In this document: in pieces, positions 16,711-24,528 of the stretch
How positions within the stretch are numbered: the first letter of the stretch is position 1
Layout: each line of letters begins with the position of its first letter
DNA from: Nocardioides halotolerans DSM 19273
Lineage (GTDB): Bacteria; Actinomycetota; Actinomycetes; Propionibacteriales; Nocardioidaceae
Assembly: GCF_000422805.1 (NCBI RefSeq)
Contig: NZ_AUGT01000020.1
Span: forward strand, 101,054 to 165,053
DNA: 64,000 bases
Reading direction: 5' to 3'
Notes under the pieces: generated by a model
What the model saw: only the letters and a program-made list of their open reading frames with translations
What the model was told of the DNA's origin: nothing
Databases searched by the model: none
Made by a program: the position numbers and the translations under genes

Positions 16711-18174
16711 TCAGACCATCCCGGTCGGGGACTGCGCCGGCGTCGTGCGCGGCGAGGTCACCGGCGGGGTGTTGATCACCGGCATCCGGCCGGCCGGGGC
16801 GTGCACCGGCGTGGTGCGCGGCGAGGTGACCGGGGGCGTGTTGATGACCGGGAGGCGCGAGGTGAGGCCGGCCGAGACCGCGGCGCGCCGGAAGGCGTCC
16901 GCCGACTCCGCGACCAGGCCGGCCTGGGCGGAGAGGGTGCCGATCTCGAACCACACCTGGGCGGCCTCACGGTCCGCCCCGACGCCGGTCAGCGTCGCGA
17001 TGGCGCGGCGGTACCACTGCTGCGCCTCCTCGTGCTCACCGAACAGCCACGCGGTCTGGCCGAGCAGGGTCAGCGCGTGCACGGCGATCAGGGGCTCGGT
17101 GTCGGAGTAGGTCTCGACGACGCCGAGCATCTTCTCCTTGGCGGCCTCGGCCTCACCCGCCACGAGCATCGCCTGCGCGTTGACGAGCTGGTTGCGGGCC
17201 CGCTCGCCGGGGCTGGCCTGGCTCCACTCCAGCTCCATGTCCGCGAGGCGCAGCTGCTCGCGCGCCTCCTCGAGCCGCGGGGGGTCGGTGCGGAGCATGA
17301 TCGCGCTCAGCTGGGTCCGCAGGCTGCCGACGTCGCGCATCCGCTCGCTGTTCTCGAGCAGGTGGAGTGCGCGCTTCGCGAGCGGGAGGGCGCCGGCCAC
17401 GTCGCCGGAGTCGGCACGGAAGTAGCTGGCGTTCCAGTACGCCGACGCGCGCGCCACGGGCGAGCTCAGCCGCTCGGACTCTGCGATGGCCCGGTCGCAC
17501 AGCTCGGCGGCCTCGTCGGTGCGGCCGCTGACGAACAGGGCAGCCGCCAGGGTCACCGCGAGCCGGATCCCCTCCTCGGTGCCGAGGGCGTCCTCGGACT
17601 CCGCGCCGAGCTGGGTCTGCGCGACCGCGATCGCTCGCTCGAACTGGCCCGCCTCACGCCAGATGCTGCACAGGGAGGTCGCGACCTTCAGCCGGATGCC
17701 GGAGTCGGCCGCCTGGCCGAGCAGGGCCTGGAAGGCGGGCACGGCGGCGGGGTCGCCGACCCGGTCGAGCGCGCTCGCCTCGAGGTAGCGGGCCCGGGTG
17801 ATGCCTCCGGCCACGGCCTGCAGGCCCGGCGAGCCGAGCGCCTCGCGCGCGAGGGCCAGGGCGTTCTCGCCCTCGCCTCCGGCCAGGGACAGCTCCGCGT
17901 GGTCGAGCAGCAGCTCCAGCCGGCTGGCGTCCTCCCAGCCCTCGCCGTGCGCGAGGAAGTCGACCGTCACGCCGAGCCGGCCGGCGAGGACCTGGAGCAG
18001 GTCGGTGCCGGGCCGGCGCTGGCCGCTCTCGATGCGCGAGATGTAGGCGACGGAGGCGTCCGTGCCGGCCAGCTCCGGCTGCGTGAGCCCCGCTGCGACG
18101 CGGGCGGCCCGGATGCGCTCGCCCAGGACGACGGGGTCGAGCTTGGTCAGCTGGTGGGCGAGCTCGGGGGACAT
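16711..18174 (-). CDS. XRE-family regulator with TPR domain
   Basis: The 487-residue protein has an N-terminal Cro/CI helix-turn-helix (residues 15-70, RIRAARVAAGLTQPELAG and SVAYISRIESGQRRPG) and then about 380 residues of tetratricopeptide-like helical pairs. This is the layout of peptide-sensing RNPP regulators (PlcR, Rgg, PrgX) and of many uncharacterised actinobacterial regulators. The C-terminal tail holds a 23-residue unit (PVINTPPVTSPRTTP core) repeated twice. The start at 18174 (MSPELAHQ) is preferred; in-frame ATG 18183 and TTG 18213 also exist. Divergent from small peptide gene 2. Confidence 0.87.
   Translation of the reverse strand: MSPELAHQLTKLDPVVLGERIRAARVAAGLTQPELAGTDASVAYISRIESGQRRPGTDLLQVLAGRLGVTVDFLAHGEGWEDASRLELLLDHAELSLAGGEGENALALAREALGSPGLQAVAGGITRARYLEASALDRVGDPAAVPAFQALLGQAADSGIRLKVATSLCSIWREAGQFERAIAVAQTQLGAESEDALGTEEGIRLAVTLAAALFVSGRTDEAAELCDRAIAESERLSSPVARASAYWNASYFRADSGDVAGALPLAKRALHLLENSERMRDVGSLRTQLSAIMLRTDPPRLEEAREQLRLADMELEWSQASPGERARNQLVNAQAMLVAGEAEAAKEKMLGVVETYSDTEPLIAVHALTLLGQTAWLFGEHEEAQQWYRRAIATLTGVGADREAAQVWFEIGTLSAQAGLVAESADAFRRAAVSAGLTSRLPVINTPPVTSPRTTPVHAPAGRMPVINTPPVTSPRTTPAQSPTGMV
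16737..16860 (-). repeat. tandem 69-bp repeat in the XRE-TPR gene
   Basis: A block starting CCGGCGTCGTGCGCGGCGAG at 16737 recurs at 16806 with a few changes, an exact 69-bp period that keeps the frame. It encodes two copies of a proline/threonine-rich 23-residue unit at the protein C-terminus. Confidence 0.85.
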
Positions 18175-18313
18175 GTGGCACATCTTGCCGCGAATTGCCC
18201 CGAAAAGCGTCAAGTCACCGAATTTGGGGACGCGAGTGACCTGTGTGACGCGGTTGTCTACGCCTGACTCATGGCGGGAACGTCCCGCCTCCCCTGACGC
18301 GAGGAGTCACCGC
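18175..18313. promoter_or_regulatory. divergent regulatory region between XRE-TPR and peptide 2
   Basis: AT-rich for the genome near 18190-18230. GTCAC (18214-18218) faces GTGAC (18236-18240), and GTGAC repeats at 18245. A perfect 7-bp hairpin GGCGGGA-ACG-TCCCGCC (18273-18289) lies in the probable 5' UTR of peptide 2. These are candidate operator and leader elements. Confidence 0.4.
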
Positions 18314-18445
18314 ATGAACAACAAGCCCGTCCGTCTCGCCCTGGTCAGCCTCGTGGCTGTCATCAGCGTGCTCGGTCTCAGCCAGGCTCCCGCCGCCGCA
18401 AACCAGGGCCGCGAGCTCGGTCGCACCACCCTGTGCTGCCGCTAG
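18314..18445 (+). CDS. small secreted peptide 2 (43 residues), candidate signal
   Basis: The frame encodes MNNKPVRLALVSLV... with a signal peptide (hydrophobic core LALVSLVAVISVLGL, cleavage likely after APAAA near residue 29), leaving about 14 residues, NQGRELGRTTLCCR, with a paired cysteine near the end. GAGGAG lies 8 bp before the ATG. It is divergent from the XRE-TPR regulator and followed by a strong terminator. This is a PapR/Phr-like arrangement, so a pheromone role is plausible but inferred. No known family was recognised. Confidence 0.65.
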   Translation: MNNKPVRLALVSLVAVISVLGLSQAPAAANQGRELGRTTLCCR

Positions 18446-18471
18446 CCACCAACTGAACACAGGCCCCAGGA

Positions 18472-18497
18472 GGGTCGGAGCGAGGGGGCTCCGACCC
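18472..18497 (+). terminator. terminator after small peptide 2
   Basis: GGGTCGGAGC pairs perfectly with GCTCCGACCC around a GAGGGG loop (10 bp). Confidence 0.8.
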
Positions 18498-18734
18498 CCA
18501 TTGGCACGCCTACTGGTATGGACTACCCAAGACAGTTGCCAGAAGTTGCCATATAGTCGGCAACACAGCCGCTGCGCACACCTGTCTCAGCACAGGCCCC
18601 CACCGCGCACCAGCTAGTTCCAGGAAATGTCCTGGCGCCGGGAGCCCCCCACATGCACTCCCGGCGCCGGGCATCCTGAGAATCCCATCCGGTCGGCACC
18701 CCCCGCCATCACCCGTAAGGGCGTCCGGACCTGA
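18498..18734. other. non-coding region with two hairpins
   Basis: No gene is supported. CCAGG/CCTGG (18620-18624, 18631-18635) is followed by an 11-bp perfect inverted repeat GGCGCCGGGAG/CTCCCGGCGCC (18634-18644, 18658-18668). GTTGCC occurs twice near 18536-18551 and faces GGCAAC near 18557. A small RNA is possible; there is no further evidence. Confidence 0.35.
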
Positions 18735-18770
18735 CGAGGCCCGGGTCGAGACTTCTCGACCCGGGCCTCG
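18735..18770 (-). terminator. terminator of pckG
   Basis: CGAGGCCCGGGTCGAGA and TCTCGACCCGGGCCTCG form a 17-bp perfect stem with a 2-nt loop, 47 bp after the pckG stop on the minus strand. Confidence 0.85.
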
Positions 18771-18817
18771 CCGTACGTCGTGGTGCCGCGAACGGGCTCG
18801 GTGCTCAAGCTGCTTCG

Positions 18818-20653
18818 CTAGCCCTCGTCGAGGTCCTCGGCCACCCGCCGGTGCGCCTCCCAGATCGCCTCCGGCAGGCGGTCGAACTGCTCGAGGTGCT
18901 CCTGGCGGAACCCCATCTCCTGGCGCCAGCGGTCGACGTCGATGCTGAGCACCGCCTCGAGGTCCGCCTCGCTGATCTCGAGACCCTCGAGGTTGAGCTC
19001 CTCGGCCGTCGGAACGACGCCGACCGGGGTCTGCCGGCCCTTCACCTCGCCCTTGCGGTACTGCACGAGCCAGAGCAGGGCGCGCAGGTTCTCGCGGTAG
19101 CCGGGCCAGCGGAAGTGGCCGTCCTCCGGGTCGCGCTGGAACCAGTTGACGTGCGCGAACAGCGGCTGGTCCTTGGCCGCGCCGATCACGTCGAGCCAGT
19201 GCTGGGCGTAGTCGCCCTCGCCGTAGGCCATGAACGGCCGGTTGGACATCGGGTCGTAGCGCAGCTGGCCGTCGACGCCCTCGGCCGCGAAGGTCGCCTC
19301 CGCACCCAGCGTGAGGCCGTCGTAGACGCCCTCGGCGAGGTCGGTGATCGCGCGGACCAGCGGCTCGCGGTCGCGCGTGCGGCCGCCGAAGATGATGACG
19401 TCGACCGGCACGCCGCGCGGGGTCTCGTAGTCGTCGGCGACATTCGGCACGTTGGCCAGCGTCGTCGTGAAGCGGCTGTTGGGGTGCGCCCAGGGCTCGT
19501 TCTGCTCCTCGGGCGTCCGCTCGGTGATCGGCGTGCCCTTCCAGTCGAGCCAGCCCGTGGCGTCGGCCGGCGGCTCGGGCGTGCGGCCCTCCCACCAGAC
19601 CTCCTGGGTGGTGGGGTTGTAGGCGACGTTCGTGAAGATCGCGCCCGAGCCGGGCCGGATCGAGTCCAGCGCGGTCGGGTTGGTGAGCTCGTTGGTGTCC
19701 TTGGCGACGCCGAAGACGCCGTTCTCCGGGTTGAAGCCCAGCACCCGGCCCGACTCCTCGTCGGCCCACAGCCAGGTGATGTCGTCGCCGTAGAACTCGA
19801 CGTGGTAGCGGTCGCCGAGGGCGTCGGGCGCCAGCGTCATCGCGAGGTTGGTCTTGCCCGAGGCGCTCGGGAAGCCGCCGGCGATGTGGTACTTCTCGCC
19901 GGTCTGCTTGTCGACGACGCCGAGCAGCATGAACTGCTCGCCGAGGAAGCCGTTCTTCCAGCCGTCGTACATCGCCTGGCGCAGGCCGTGGGCGATCTTG
20001 CCGAGCAGCGCGTTGCCGCCGTACGACGAGCCGTAGTGGAGGATCGTGCGCTCGTCGGCGACCGTGACGAAGTAGCGCTTGTCGTCGGGCGTGCCGTGGC
20101 CGAGGGTCGGCAGGTCGCCGGTCACGTGGACGGCGCGCACGAACGAGTTGGGGTCGGTGAGGTTGTCGACGTGGTCCTTGCTGACCCGCGCCATGCGGAT
20201 CATGTGCAGCACCACCGGCCGGCAGTCGGTGAGCTCGACTCCCGCAGCGAACGCCTCGAGGGGCGAACCCGGGGGCGCCATCAGGTAGGGGATGACGTAC
20301 ATCGTCTTGCCGCGCGACTGCCCGGCGACGAGCTCGTTGAAGAGCTCCTTCATCTCCGAGGCCGGGCGCCAGTTGTTGTAGACGCCCTGGTCGGCCGGGT
20401 CGTTGGTGGCGACGATCGTGCGCTCCTCGGAGCGCGCGGTGTCCTTGACGTAGGAGCGGGAGTAGTAGAGGCCCTCGCCCGCCGGCATCAGCTCGCCGGC
20501 GTCGAGCGCCTCCTGGACCAGGCGCGCGTCGTCGTCCGCGCTGACGACCTCGATGCGGTCGGGCTGCGTGATGGCCGCCCAGTGGGCGACGTAGTCGCGC
20601 ACCTGCTGGTTCTTGATCCCGGCCTCGTCGAGAGCGGCTTCAACGTCCGTCAT
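18818..20653 (-). CDS. pckG: phosphoenolpyruvate carboxykinase (GTP)
   Basis: This enzyme converts oxaloacetate and GTP to PEP, the entry step of gluconeogenesis, in the cytoplasm. At 611 residues it is full length. It has the N-terminal ARSEERT and MRIGxP-like regions, the P-loop kinase-1a motif GGFPSASGKTN and metal/GTP contacts such as YGDDITWLWADEE. The P-loop has Ser (about residue 265) where the well-studied GTP enzymes have a reactive Cys (FPSACGKT). AAGGA lies 9 bp before the ATG. An inverted-repeat region upstream may hold its operator. Confidence 0.97.
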   Translation of the reverse strand: MTDVEAALDEAGIKNQQVRDYVAHWAAITQPDRIEVVSADDDARLVQEALDAGELMPAGEGLYYSRSYVKDTARSEERTIVATNDPADQGVYNNWRPASEMKELFNELVAGQSRGKTMYVIPYLMAPPGSPLEAFAAGVELTDCRPVVLHMIRMARVSKDHVDNLTDPNSFVRAVHVTGDLPTLGHGTPDDKRYFVTVADERTILHYGSSYGGNALLGKIAHGLRQAMYDGWKNGFLGEQFMLLGVVDKQTGEKYHIAGGFPSASGKTNLAMTLAPDALGDRYHVEFYGDDITWLWADEESGRVLGFNPENGVFGVAKDTNELTNPTALDSIRPGSGAIFTNVAYNPTTQEVWWEGRTPEPPADATGWLDWKGTPITERTPEEQNEPWAHPNSRFTTTLANVPNVADDYETPRGVPVDVIIFGGRTRDREPLVRAITDLAEGVYDGLTLGAEATFAAEGVDGQLRYDPMSNRPFMAYGEGDYAQHWLDVIGAAKDQPLFAHVNWFQRDPEDGHFRWPGYRENLRALLWLVQYRKGEVKGRQTPVGVVPTAEELNLEGLEISEADLEAVLSIDVDRWRQEMGFRQEHLEQFDRLPEAIWEAHRRVAEDLDEG

Positions 20654-20791
20654 CGCTGGCGATCCTTCTGTCGAGGTGACAAGTTCGTCGGATGGCGCGG
20701 CACCGTTGTCGCGACTTTCCCGAAACTGTGTGCGGCGGCCCCGGGGCCTCCGCGGAACGCCGACGCTACCTCCGACCGGAGCCCGGACATA

Positions 20792-20842
20792 TTGGATCGG
20801 TCCAAGCACTATGGTCCGGGTCACACTGCAGGATTCGGACCA
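20792..20842. promoter_or_regulatory. inverted repeats upstream of pckG
   Basis: TTGGA-TCGG-TCCAA (20792-20805) is followed by TGGTCCG (20812-20818) and its inverse CGGACCA (20836-20842). The region lies 140-190 bp upstream of pckG and just before the tRNA-Arg promoter. A repressor/activator site for pckG is plausible. Confidence 0.35.
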
Positions 20843-20863
20843 CCGATGCGGGTCGGCTATCCT
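20834..20863 (+). promoter_or_regulatory. possible promoter of tRNA-Arg
   Basis: TTCGGA (20834-20839), 18 bp, TATCCT (20858-20863), about 41 bp before the tRNA. Confidence 0.35.
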
Positions 20864-20904
20864 CGTCCAGTCCCGCGGACGACCACGTGTCAGCCGTCGG
20901 ACGG

Positions 20905-20977
20905 GCGCCCGTAGCTCAACGGATAGAGCATCTGACTACGGATCAGAAGGTTTGGGGTTCGAATCCCTACGGGCGCG
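20905..20977 (+). tRNA. tRNA-Arg (ACG anticodon)
   Basis: The 73-nt cloverleaf has acceptor GCGCCCG/CGGGCGC, D-arm with AGCTCAACGGATAGAGCA, anticodon loop CTACGGA with ACG at 20938-20940 (A34 expected to become inosine), and the T-loop TTCGAAT. CCA is not encoded. Confidence 0.96.
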
Positions 20978-21079
20978 CAAAGTCCTCCGGACACCTCTCC
21001 ACGTCGTCGCGTCTCGCGGTGTCTCGCCGCACCAGCGCGAGGCCCGCGCCGTGCGGCGCGGACCTCCTCGCGTGGTTCG

Positions 21080-23605
21080 CTACTTCAGCTTGAAGGTCCG
21101 CTTGCCGGAGCCGGCGGCGTACTGCCCGTCGCCGACGTAGGTCGCGGTCGCCTTGAGCCTGGTCGTGGCCGGCGCCCGGAGCTTGAACGTCGCGATGCCG
21201 TTCTTCAGAGTCGCCGTCCGCTTCTTCGAGCCGATCTTCAGGGTGATTGTGCCGGTGGCGGGGAGGGCGCCGACCGTCGTGACGGAGACCTTGACCTTGC
21301 CCGGCCTGCCCTTCTTCAGCTTGCCGGAGAACGTCAGCGCCGAGGCCGACTTGTCGACGGTGGTCGCGCTCGTCGAGGACGCCACGTCGTAGAGGTCGTC
21401 ACCGGAGTAGACGGCGGACAGGGTCGTCGCGCCCGCGGCCGCCGGGGTCCAGGTGACCGCGGCGGTCCCGTCGGGCCCGAGGATGGCGGTCCCGAGCGCG
21501 ACACCGTCACGGGTGAGCGTCACCGGACCGGACGGCTTCGGGCCGGCCGGGCCGGTCGCCGTGATCGTGGTGGTGACGGCGCGGCCGCGGGTCGCGCCCG
21601 GCGTGCTGAGCGACAGCGCCGCCGTCCGGGCCACGGTGGTGACACCGATCTGCGCGGTCGCGGTGCCGCCCTGGCCGTCGGACACGGTGACCGTGAACGA
21701 GTCGCTCGCGGTCTTGGCCGTCGGCGCGTAGGTCACGGTGAGGTCCTCGTGGGTCACCGTGCCGTGCGCGGGCGTGCTGCTCGAGGTGACGGTGACGGTG
21801 TCGCCGTCGACGTCGACCGGCGCCAGGACCGTCGACACCGGGGTGCCCGCGGTCGTGCTCAGCACGACGTCGGAGACCGTCGGGGCGTCGTTGACCGGGG
21901 TGACCGTGAGCGAGACGGTGGCGGCGGCGGACGTCGCGGTGCCGTCGCTGACCGTGAACGTGAAGGAGTCGGGGCCGTGGTAGTTCGCCGCGGGGGTGTA
22001 GGTCGCCTGGCCGCCGGTCGTGACGGTGAGCGTGCCGTGGTCGGGGTCGAGCCCCTTGGCGTAGGTCAGGATGTCGTCATCGTCCTCGTCGGTGCCCGTG
22101 AGGGTGATCGCCTTCACCGCGTCCTCCGGCGTGGTCACGCCGTCCTGCGCGTTCGCCACCGGAACGTGGTTGCCGCCCGCGCCCTCGACCGTGATCGAGA
22201 CCGTCGCCGGTGCGGAGGTCACGGTGCCGTCGTTGGCGGTGAACGTGAACGAGTCCGGTCCTGAGTAGCCCGTGGTCGGGGTGTAGGTGGCCTGCGCTCC
22301 GGCCAGGACCACCGAGCCGTGGCTCGGCTGGGTGCCGATCGCGTAGGTGAGGGTGTCGCCGTCGACGTCGGTGCCGGCGAGGGTGATCACCGTGGGGGTG
22401 CCGGCGGGTGTGCTCGCGCTCTGCGGGGTGGCGACGGGTGCGTCGTTGACCGGGGTGACCGTGATCGTCACGGTCGTGGCCGCCGTGCCGCCCTTGCCGT
22501 CGGAGACGGTGACGCCGACGGTGTCCTGGCCGTGGAAGTTCGTGGCGGGGGTGTAGCTCAGGGTCGACCCGCCGGTGATGCTCGTCGTGCCGTGCGCGGC
22601 CGGGGTGGTGACCGACCAGGTGAGCGCGTCGCCGTCGGGGTCGGTGGCGGTGAGGGCCACGGTGGTCGCGGTGTCCTCGTCGGTCGTCTTGGCCATCGGC
22701 GCCGTCGTCGGGGGCTGGTTCGGCTGGACGACGCACGCGCCCGCCGGGGCGCTGCTGCCCCAGATCGAGCACACCCACTCGGGGTGGTCGATGAAGGGGT
22801 TGCGGTTGTGCTGGTAGTCGGCGTCGATCAGGTTGTTGCGCAGCCGCTCCGCGTCGTCCGGCGGGTCGGCGAGCGACCACGCGACGAGCGTCGAGAGCTT
22901 GCCCAGCTGGCTGCCGCTGTCACCGACCTGGTTCCACATCTTGAGGTCGACGGCGAACTGGTCGTCGGCGTCGCCGTTGTAGCGCACGTCCATGTACATG
23001 ATGCCGCGGGCGATGTCGCCCTTGACGGCATTGCGGGGTTCGAAGGAGTCGCCGTCGGCGTGGCAGAGGACGGGGCAGCCCGGGACGCTGGCCGCACCGC
23101 CGTTGTCATAGTCCTTGTTCCCGCGCGAGGAGTTGCTGGTCGCACGTGAGGGCCGCATGTGGAACAGGTCGGTCCCCGGCCCGGCCGCGGTGTTGAAGCT
23201 GCCGCGGCTCTGCGGCCAGGTGTGCTCCCGGTTCCACGAGTCGGCGTTCGGACACGTGTTGCCGCACCGGTTGCCGGCGTCAAGGCTGTCGCCGGAGTAG
23301 ACGTCGATGATCTTGGTCGGGTCGTTCGGGTCCCTGTCGAGCACCACCATGGCGTCCCACACCCCTGGGGAGTAGTTCACCCGGGTGTGCCCGTCGATGA
23401 TCTCGTTGAGCTTGAGCGCGAGCGCGGTGCCGGTCAGACCCTCGGTGCCGGCGTAGTACGTCGCCGGGTCGTGCGGGGCGTCGCGGGTCGCCTCGCCAGC
23501 GGAGGCCGCGGCGGCCCCGGCCTCGGGCGTCGCGACGACGAGGGTCAGGCCCGCCCAGCCGATCGCCGACGCGGCGAGGGTGGCGATGAGGCGACGAGTG
23601 CGCAT
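21080..23605 (-). CDS. secreted endonuclease I with cadherin-like and Ig-like repeats
   Basis: The 841-residue exported protein begins with a signal peptide (MRTRRLIATLAASAIGWAGL..., GAAAA cleavage region). Residues 45-290 are an endonuclease I (EndA/NucM) domain with the catalytic NREHTWPQSRG and several cysteines likely in disulfides. Four cadherin/VCBS-like repeats of about 95 residues follow (DxDGDxLTY, PxHG, YTPxxxYxGxDSFTF pattern), then bacterial Ig-like domains near the C-terminus ending in a lysine-rich tail. It probably degrades extracellular DNA while held on the surface or matrix. A CRP-like site lies 90 bp upstream. Confidence 0.92.
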   Translation of the reverse strand: MRTRRLIATLAASAIGWAGLTLVVATPEAGAAAASAGEATRDAPHDPATYYAGTEGLTGTALALKLNEIIDGHTRVNYSPGVWDAMVVLDRDPNDPTKIIDVYSGDSLDAGNRCGNTCPNADSWNREHTWPQSRGSFNTAAGPGTDLFHMRPSRATSNSSRGNKDYDNGGAASVPGCPVLCHADGDSFEPRNAVKGDIARGIMYMDVRYNGDADDQFAVDLKMWNQVGDSGSQLGKLSTLVAWSLADPPDDAERLRNNLIDADYQHNRNPFIDHPEWVCSIWGSSAPAGACVVQPNQPPTTAPMAKTTDEDTATTVALTATDPDGDALTWSVTTPAAHGTTSITGGSTLSYTPATNFHGQDTVGVTVSDGKGGTAATTVTITVTPVNDAPVATPQSASTPAGTPTVITLAGTDVDGDTLTYAIGTQPSHGSVVLAGAQATYTPTTGYSGPDSFTFTANDGTVTSAPATVSITVEGAGGNHVPVANAQDGVTTPEDAVKAITLTGTDEDDDDILTYAKGLDPDHGTLTVTTGGQATYTPAANYHGPDSFTFTVSDGTATSAAATVSLTVTPVNDAPTVSDVVLSTTAGTPVSTVLAPVDVDGDTVTVTSSSTPAHGTVTHEDLTVTYAPTAKTASDSFTVTVSDGQGGTATAQIGVTTVARTAALSLSTPGATRGRAVTTTITATGPAGPKPSGPVTLTRDGVALGTAILGPDGTAAVTWTPAAAGATTLSAVYSGDDLYDVASSTSATTVDKSASALTFSGKLKKGRPGKVKVSVTTVGALPATGTITLKIGSKKRTATLKNGIATFKLRAPATTRLKATATYVGDGQYAAGSGKRTFKLK

Positions 23606-23693
23606 GACGCTCCTGCGGGTTGCCGGCAGCGGCGCCGGGGCGGTTCGTGTCGGGGCAACCTACGGGGTGTGGCACCGGACGCATATTCCTCGA

Positions 23694-23709
23694 TGTGACC
23701 TGGGTCATG
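23694..23709. promoter_or_regulatory. CRP/GlxR-like binding site
   Basis: TGTGACCTGGGTCATG matches TGTGA-N6-TCACA at eight of ten positions, 89 bp upstream of the endonuclease start. Confidence 0.4.
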
Positions 23710-23757
23710 CGGGCCATGTTGGCCTGATCCAGACGGTCTACGCCGCCGGAAATGACG

Positions 23758-23791
23758 AACCTCCCGGGTGCCGTACGGCACCCGGGAGGTT
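23758..23791 (-). terminator. 34-bp perfect palindrome, terminator
   Basis: The sequence from AACCTCCCGGGTGCC to GGCACCCGGGAGGTT is a perfect palindrome centred on GTAC, 10 bp after the stop of the minus-strand membrane protein gene. It can act in both directions. Confidence 0.8.
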
Positions 23792-23801
23792 GTTGTCCTG
23801 G

Positions 23802-24398
23802 TCAGGCGTGCTGAGCAACCTGCGCCGGGGCGGGGCGCTCGGCGGTGTGCTCGACCCGGCGTGCGTGCCAGAGCCCGAGCAGGACGAGCACCAGGAGCAC
23901 GGCCGCGGCGCCGAAGGAAACGTATGCGGCGATGCCGGTGATGGTGCCGATCGTGGCGAACGCGTAGCCGTAGAGCAGCAGGCCCCGCAGGGTGTTGCCC
24001 ATGAACAGCGTCTGGCGCAGCTGACCGAGCGCCTGGCCGTCCTCGGTCGCCTTCTCCTCAGGAGACAGCTGGAGGAACTCTCCGCTGACCTCCTCGTAGG
24101 TGCGGCCGTCGCTGGCGGCGTTCATGTGCACCAGGATGTAGTGGTCGGCGAAGGCCTTGGCCTCGGCGCCGGTGTCGAGCTGGCTGCCGAAGTAGGGCTC
24201 GAGGGCCTTCTGGTCGGCCTGGGGCAGCTCGGCCACGGCCTCGGCCGTCGGCATGGTGATGTCCTGCATGACCAGCTGGTCGTGGACCTGGTCGCCGATG
24301 AAGGTGTTGGCCCAGGTGAGCAGACCACCTGCGGTGACCAGAACAGCGACGAGGGCCAGCCCCGTCCACGAGATGAGTTTGTCGAATGCCGAGCGCAT
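23802..24398 (-). CDS. membrane protein with extracytoplasmic loop, unknown function
   Basis: The 198-residue protein has an N-terminal membrane helix (LALVAVLVTAGGLLTWA), a hydrophilic domain of about 95 residues (residues 35-130, with ALEPYFGSQLDTGAEAKAFADHYI), and two further helices near the C-terminus ending in a basic tail. I do not recognise the domain. GGAG precedes the ATG. A 9-bp-arm inverted repeat of the GGGACC type lies 104-130 bp upstream, so it may belong to the dormancy regulon. Confidence 0.75.
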   Translation of the reverse strand: MRSAFDKLISWTGLALVAVLVTAGGLLTWANTFIGDQVHDQLVMQDITMPTAEAVAELPQADQKALEPYFGSQLDTGAEAKAFADHYILVHMNAASDGRTYEEVSGEFLQLSPEEKATEDGQALGQLRQTLFMGNTLRGLLLYGYAFATIGTITGIAAYVSFGAAAVLLVLVLLGLWHARRVEHTAERPAPAQVAQHA

Positions 24399-24501
24399 GA
24401 TGATCTCCTCAGTCTGCGGGGCCCTTGTGCTCCGCGATGACTCCAAGCTATGAGCGGCGGGCAGGTGCCGATCAGAGGCGGAAGGACCGCCGCGACCCGG
24501 C

Positions 24502-24528
24502 GAAGGTCCCTGGTTCGCCGGGACCTTC
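24502..24528. promoter_or_regulatory. GGGACC-type inverted repeat (DosR-like box 1)
   Basis: GAAGGTCCC and GGGACCTTC form perfect 9-bp arms around TGGTTCGCC. It sits upstream of the 23802-24398 gene. The half-site matches the motif seen in front of the other dormancy genes, but the arm order is inverted compared with the other sites. Confidence 0.4.

Noticed and set aside
14764..18500. Integrated prophage or integrative element at tRNA-Ser (GCT)
   Set aside because: No integrase, excisionase or duplicated tRNA end is visible in this stretch.
18614..18808. 64-codon minus-strand ORF between the peptide gene and pckG
   Set aside because: It lies across the pckG terminator and two hairpins, has no ribosome site and weak codon bias.
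18851..20914. Long plus-strand reading frame opposite pckG
   Set aside because: pckG is unmistakable on the other strand; high GC simply keeps antisense frames open.
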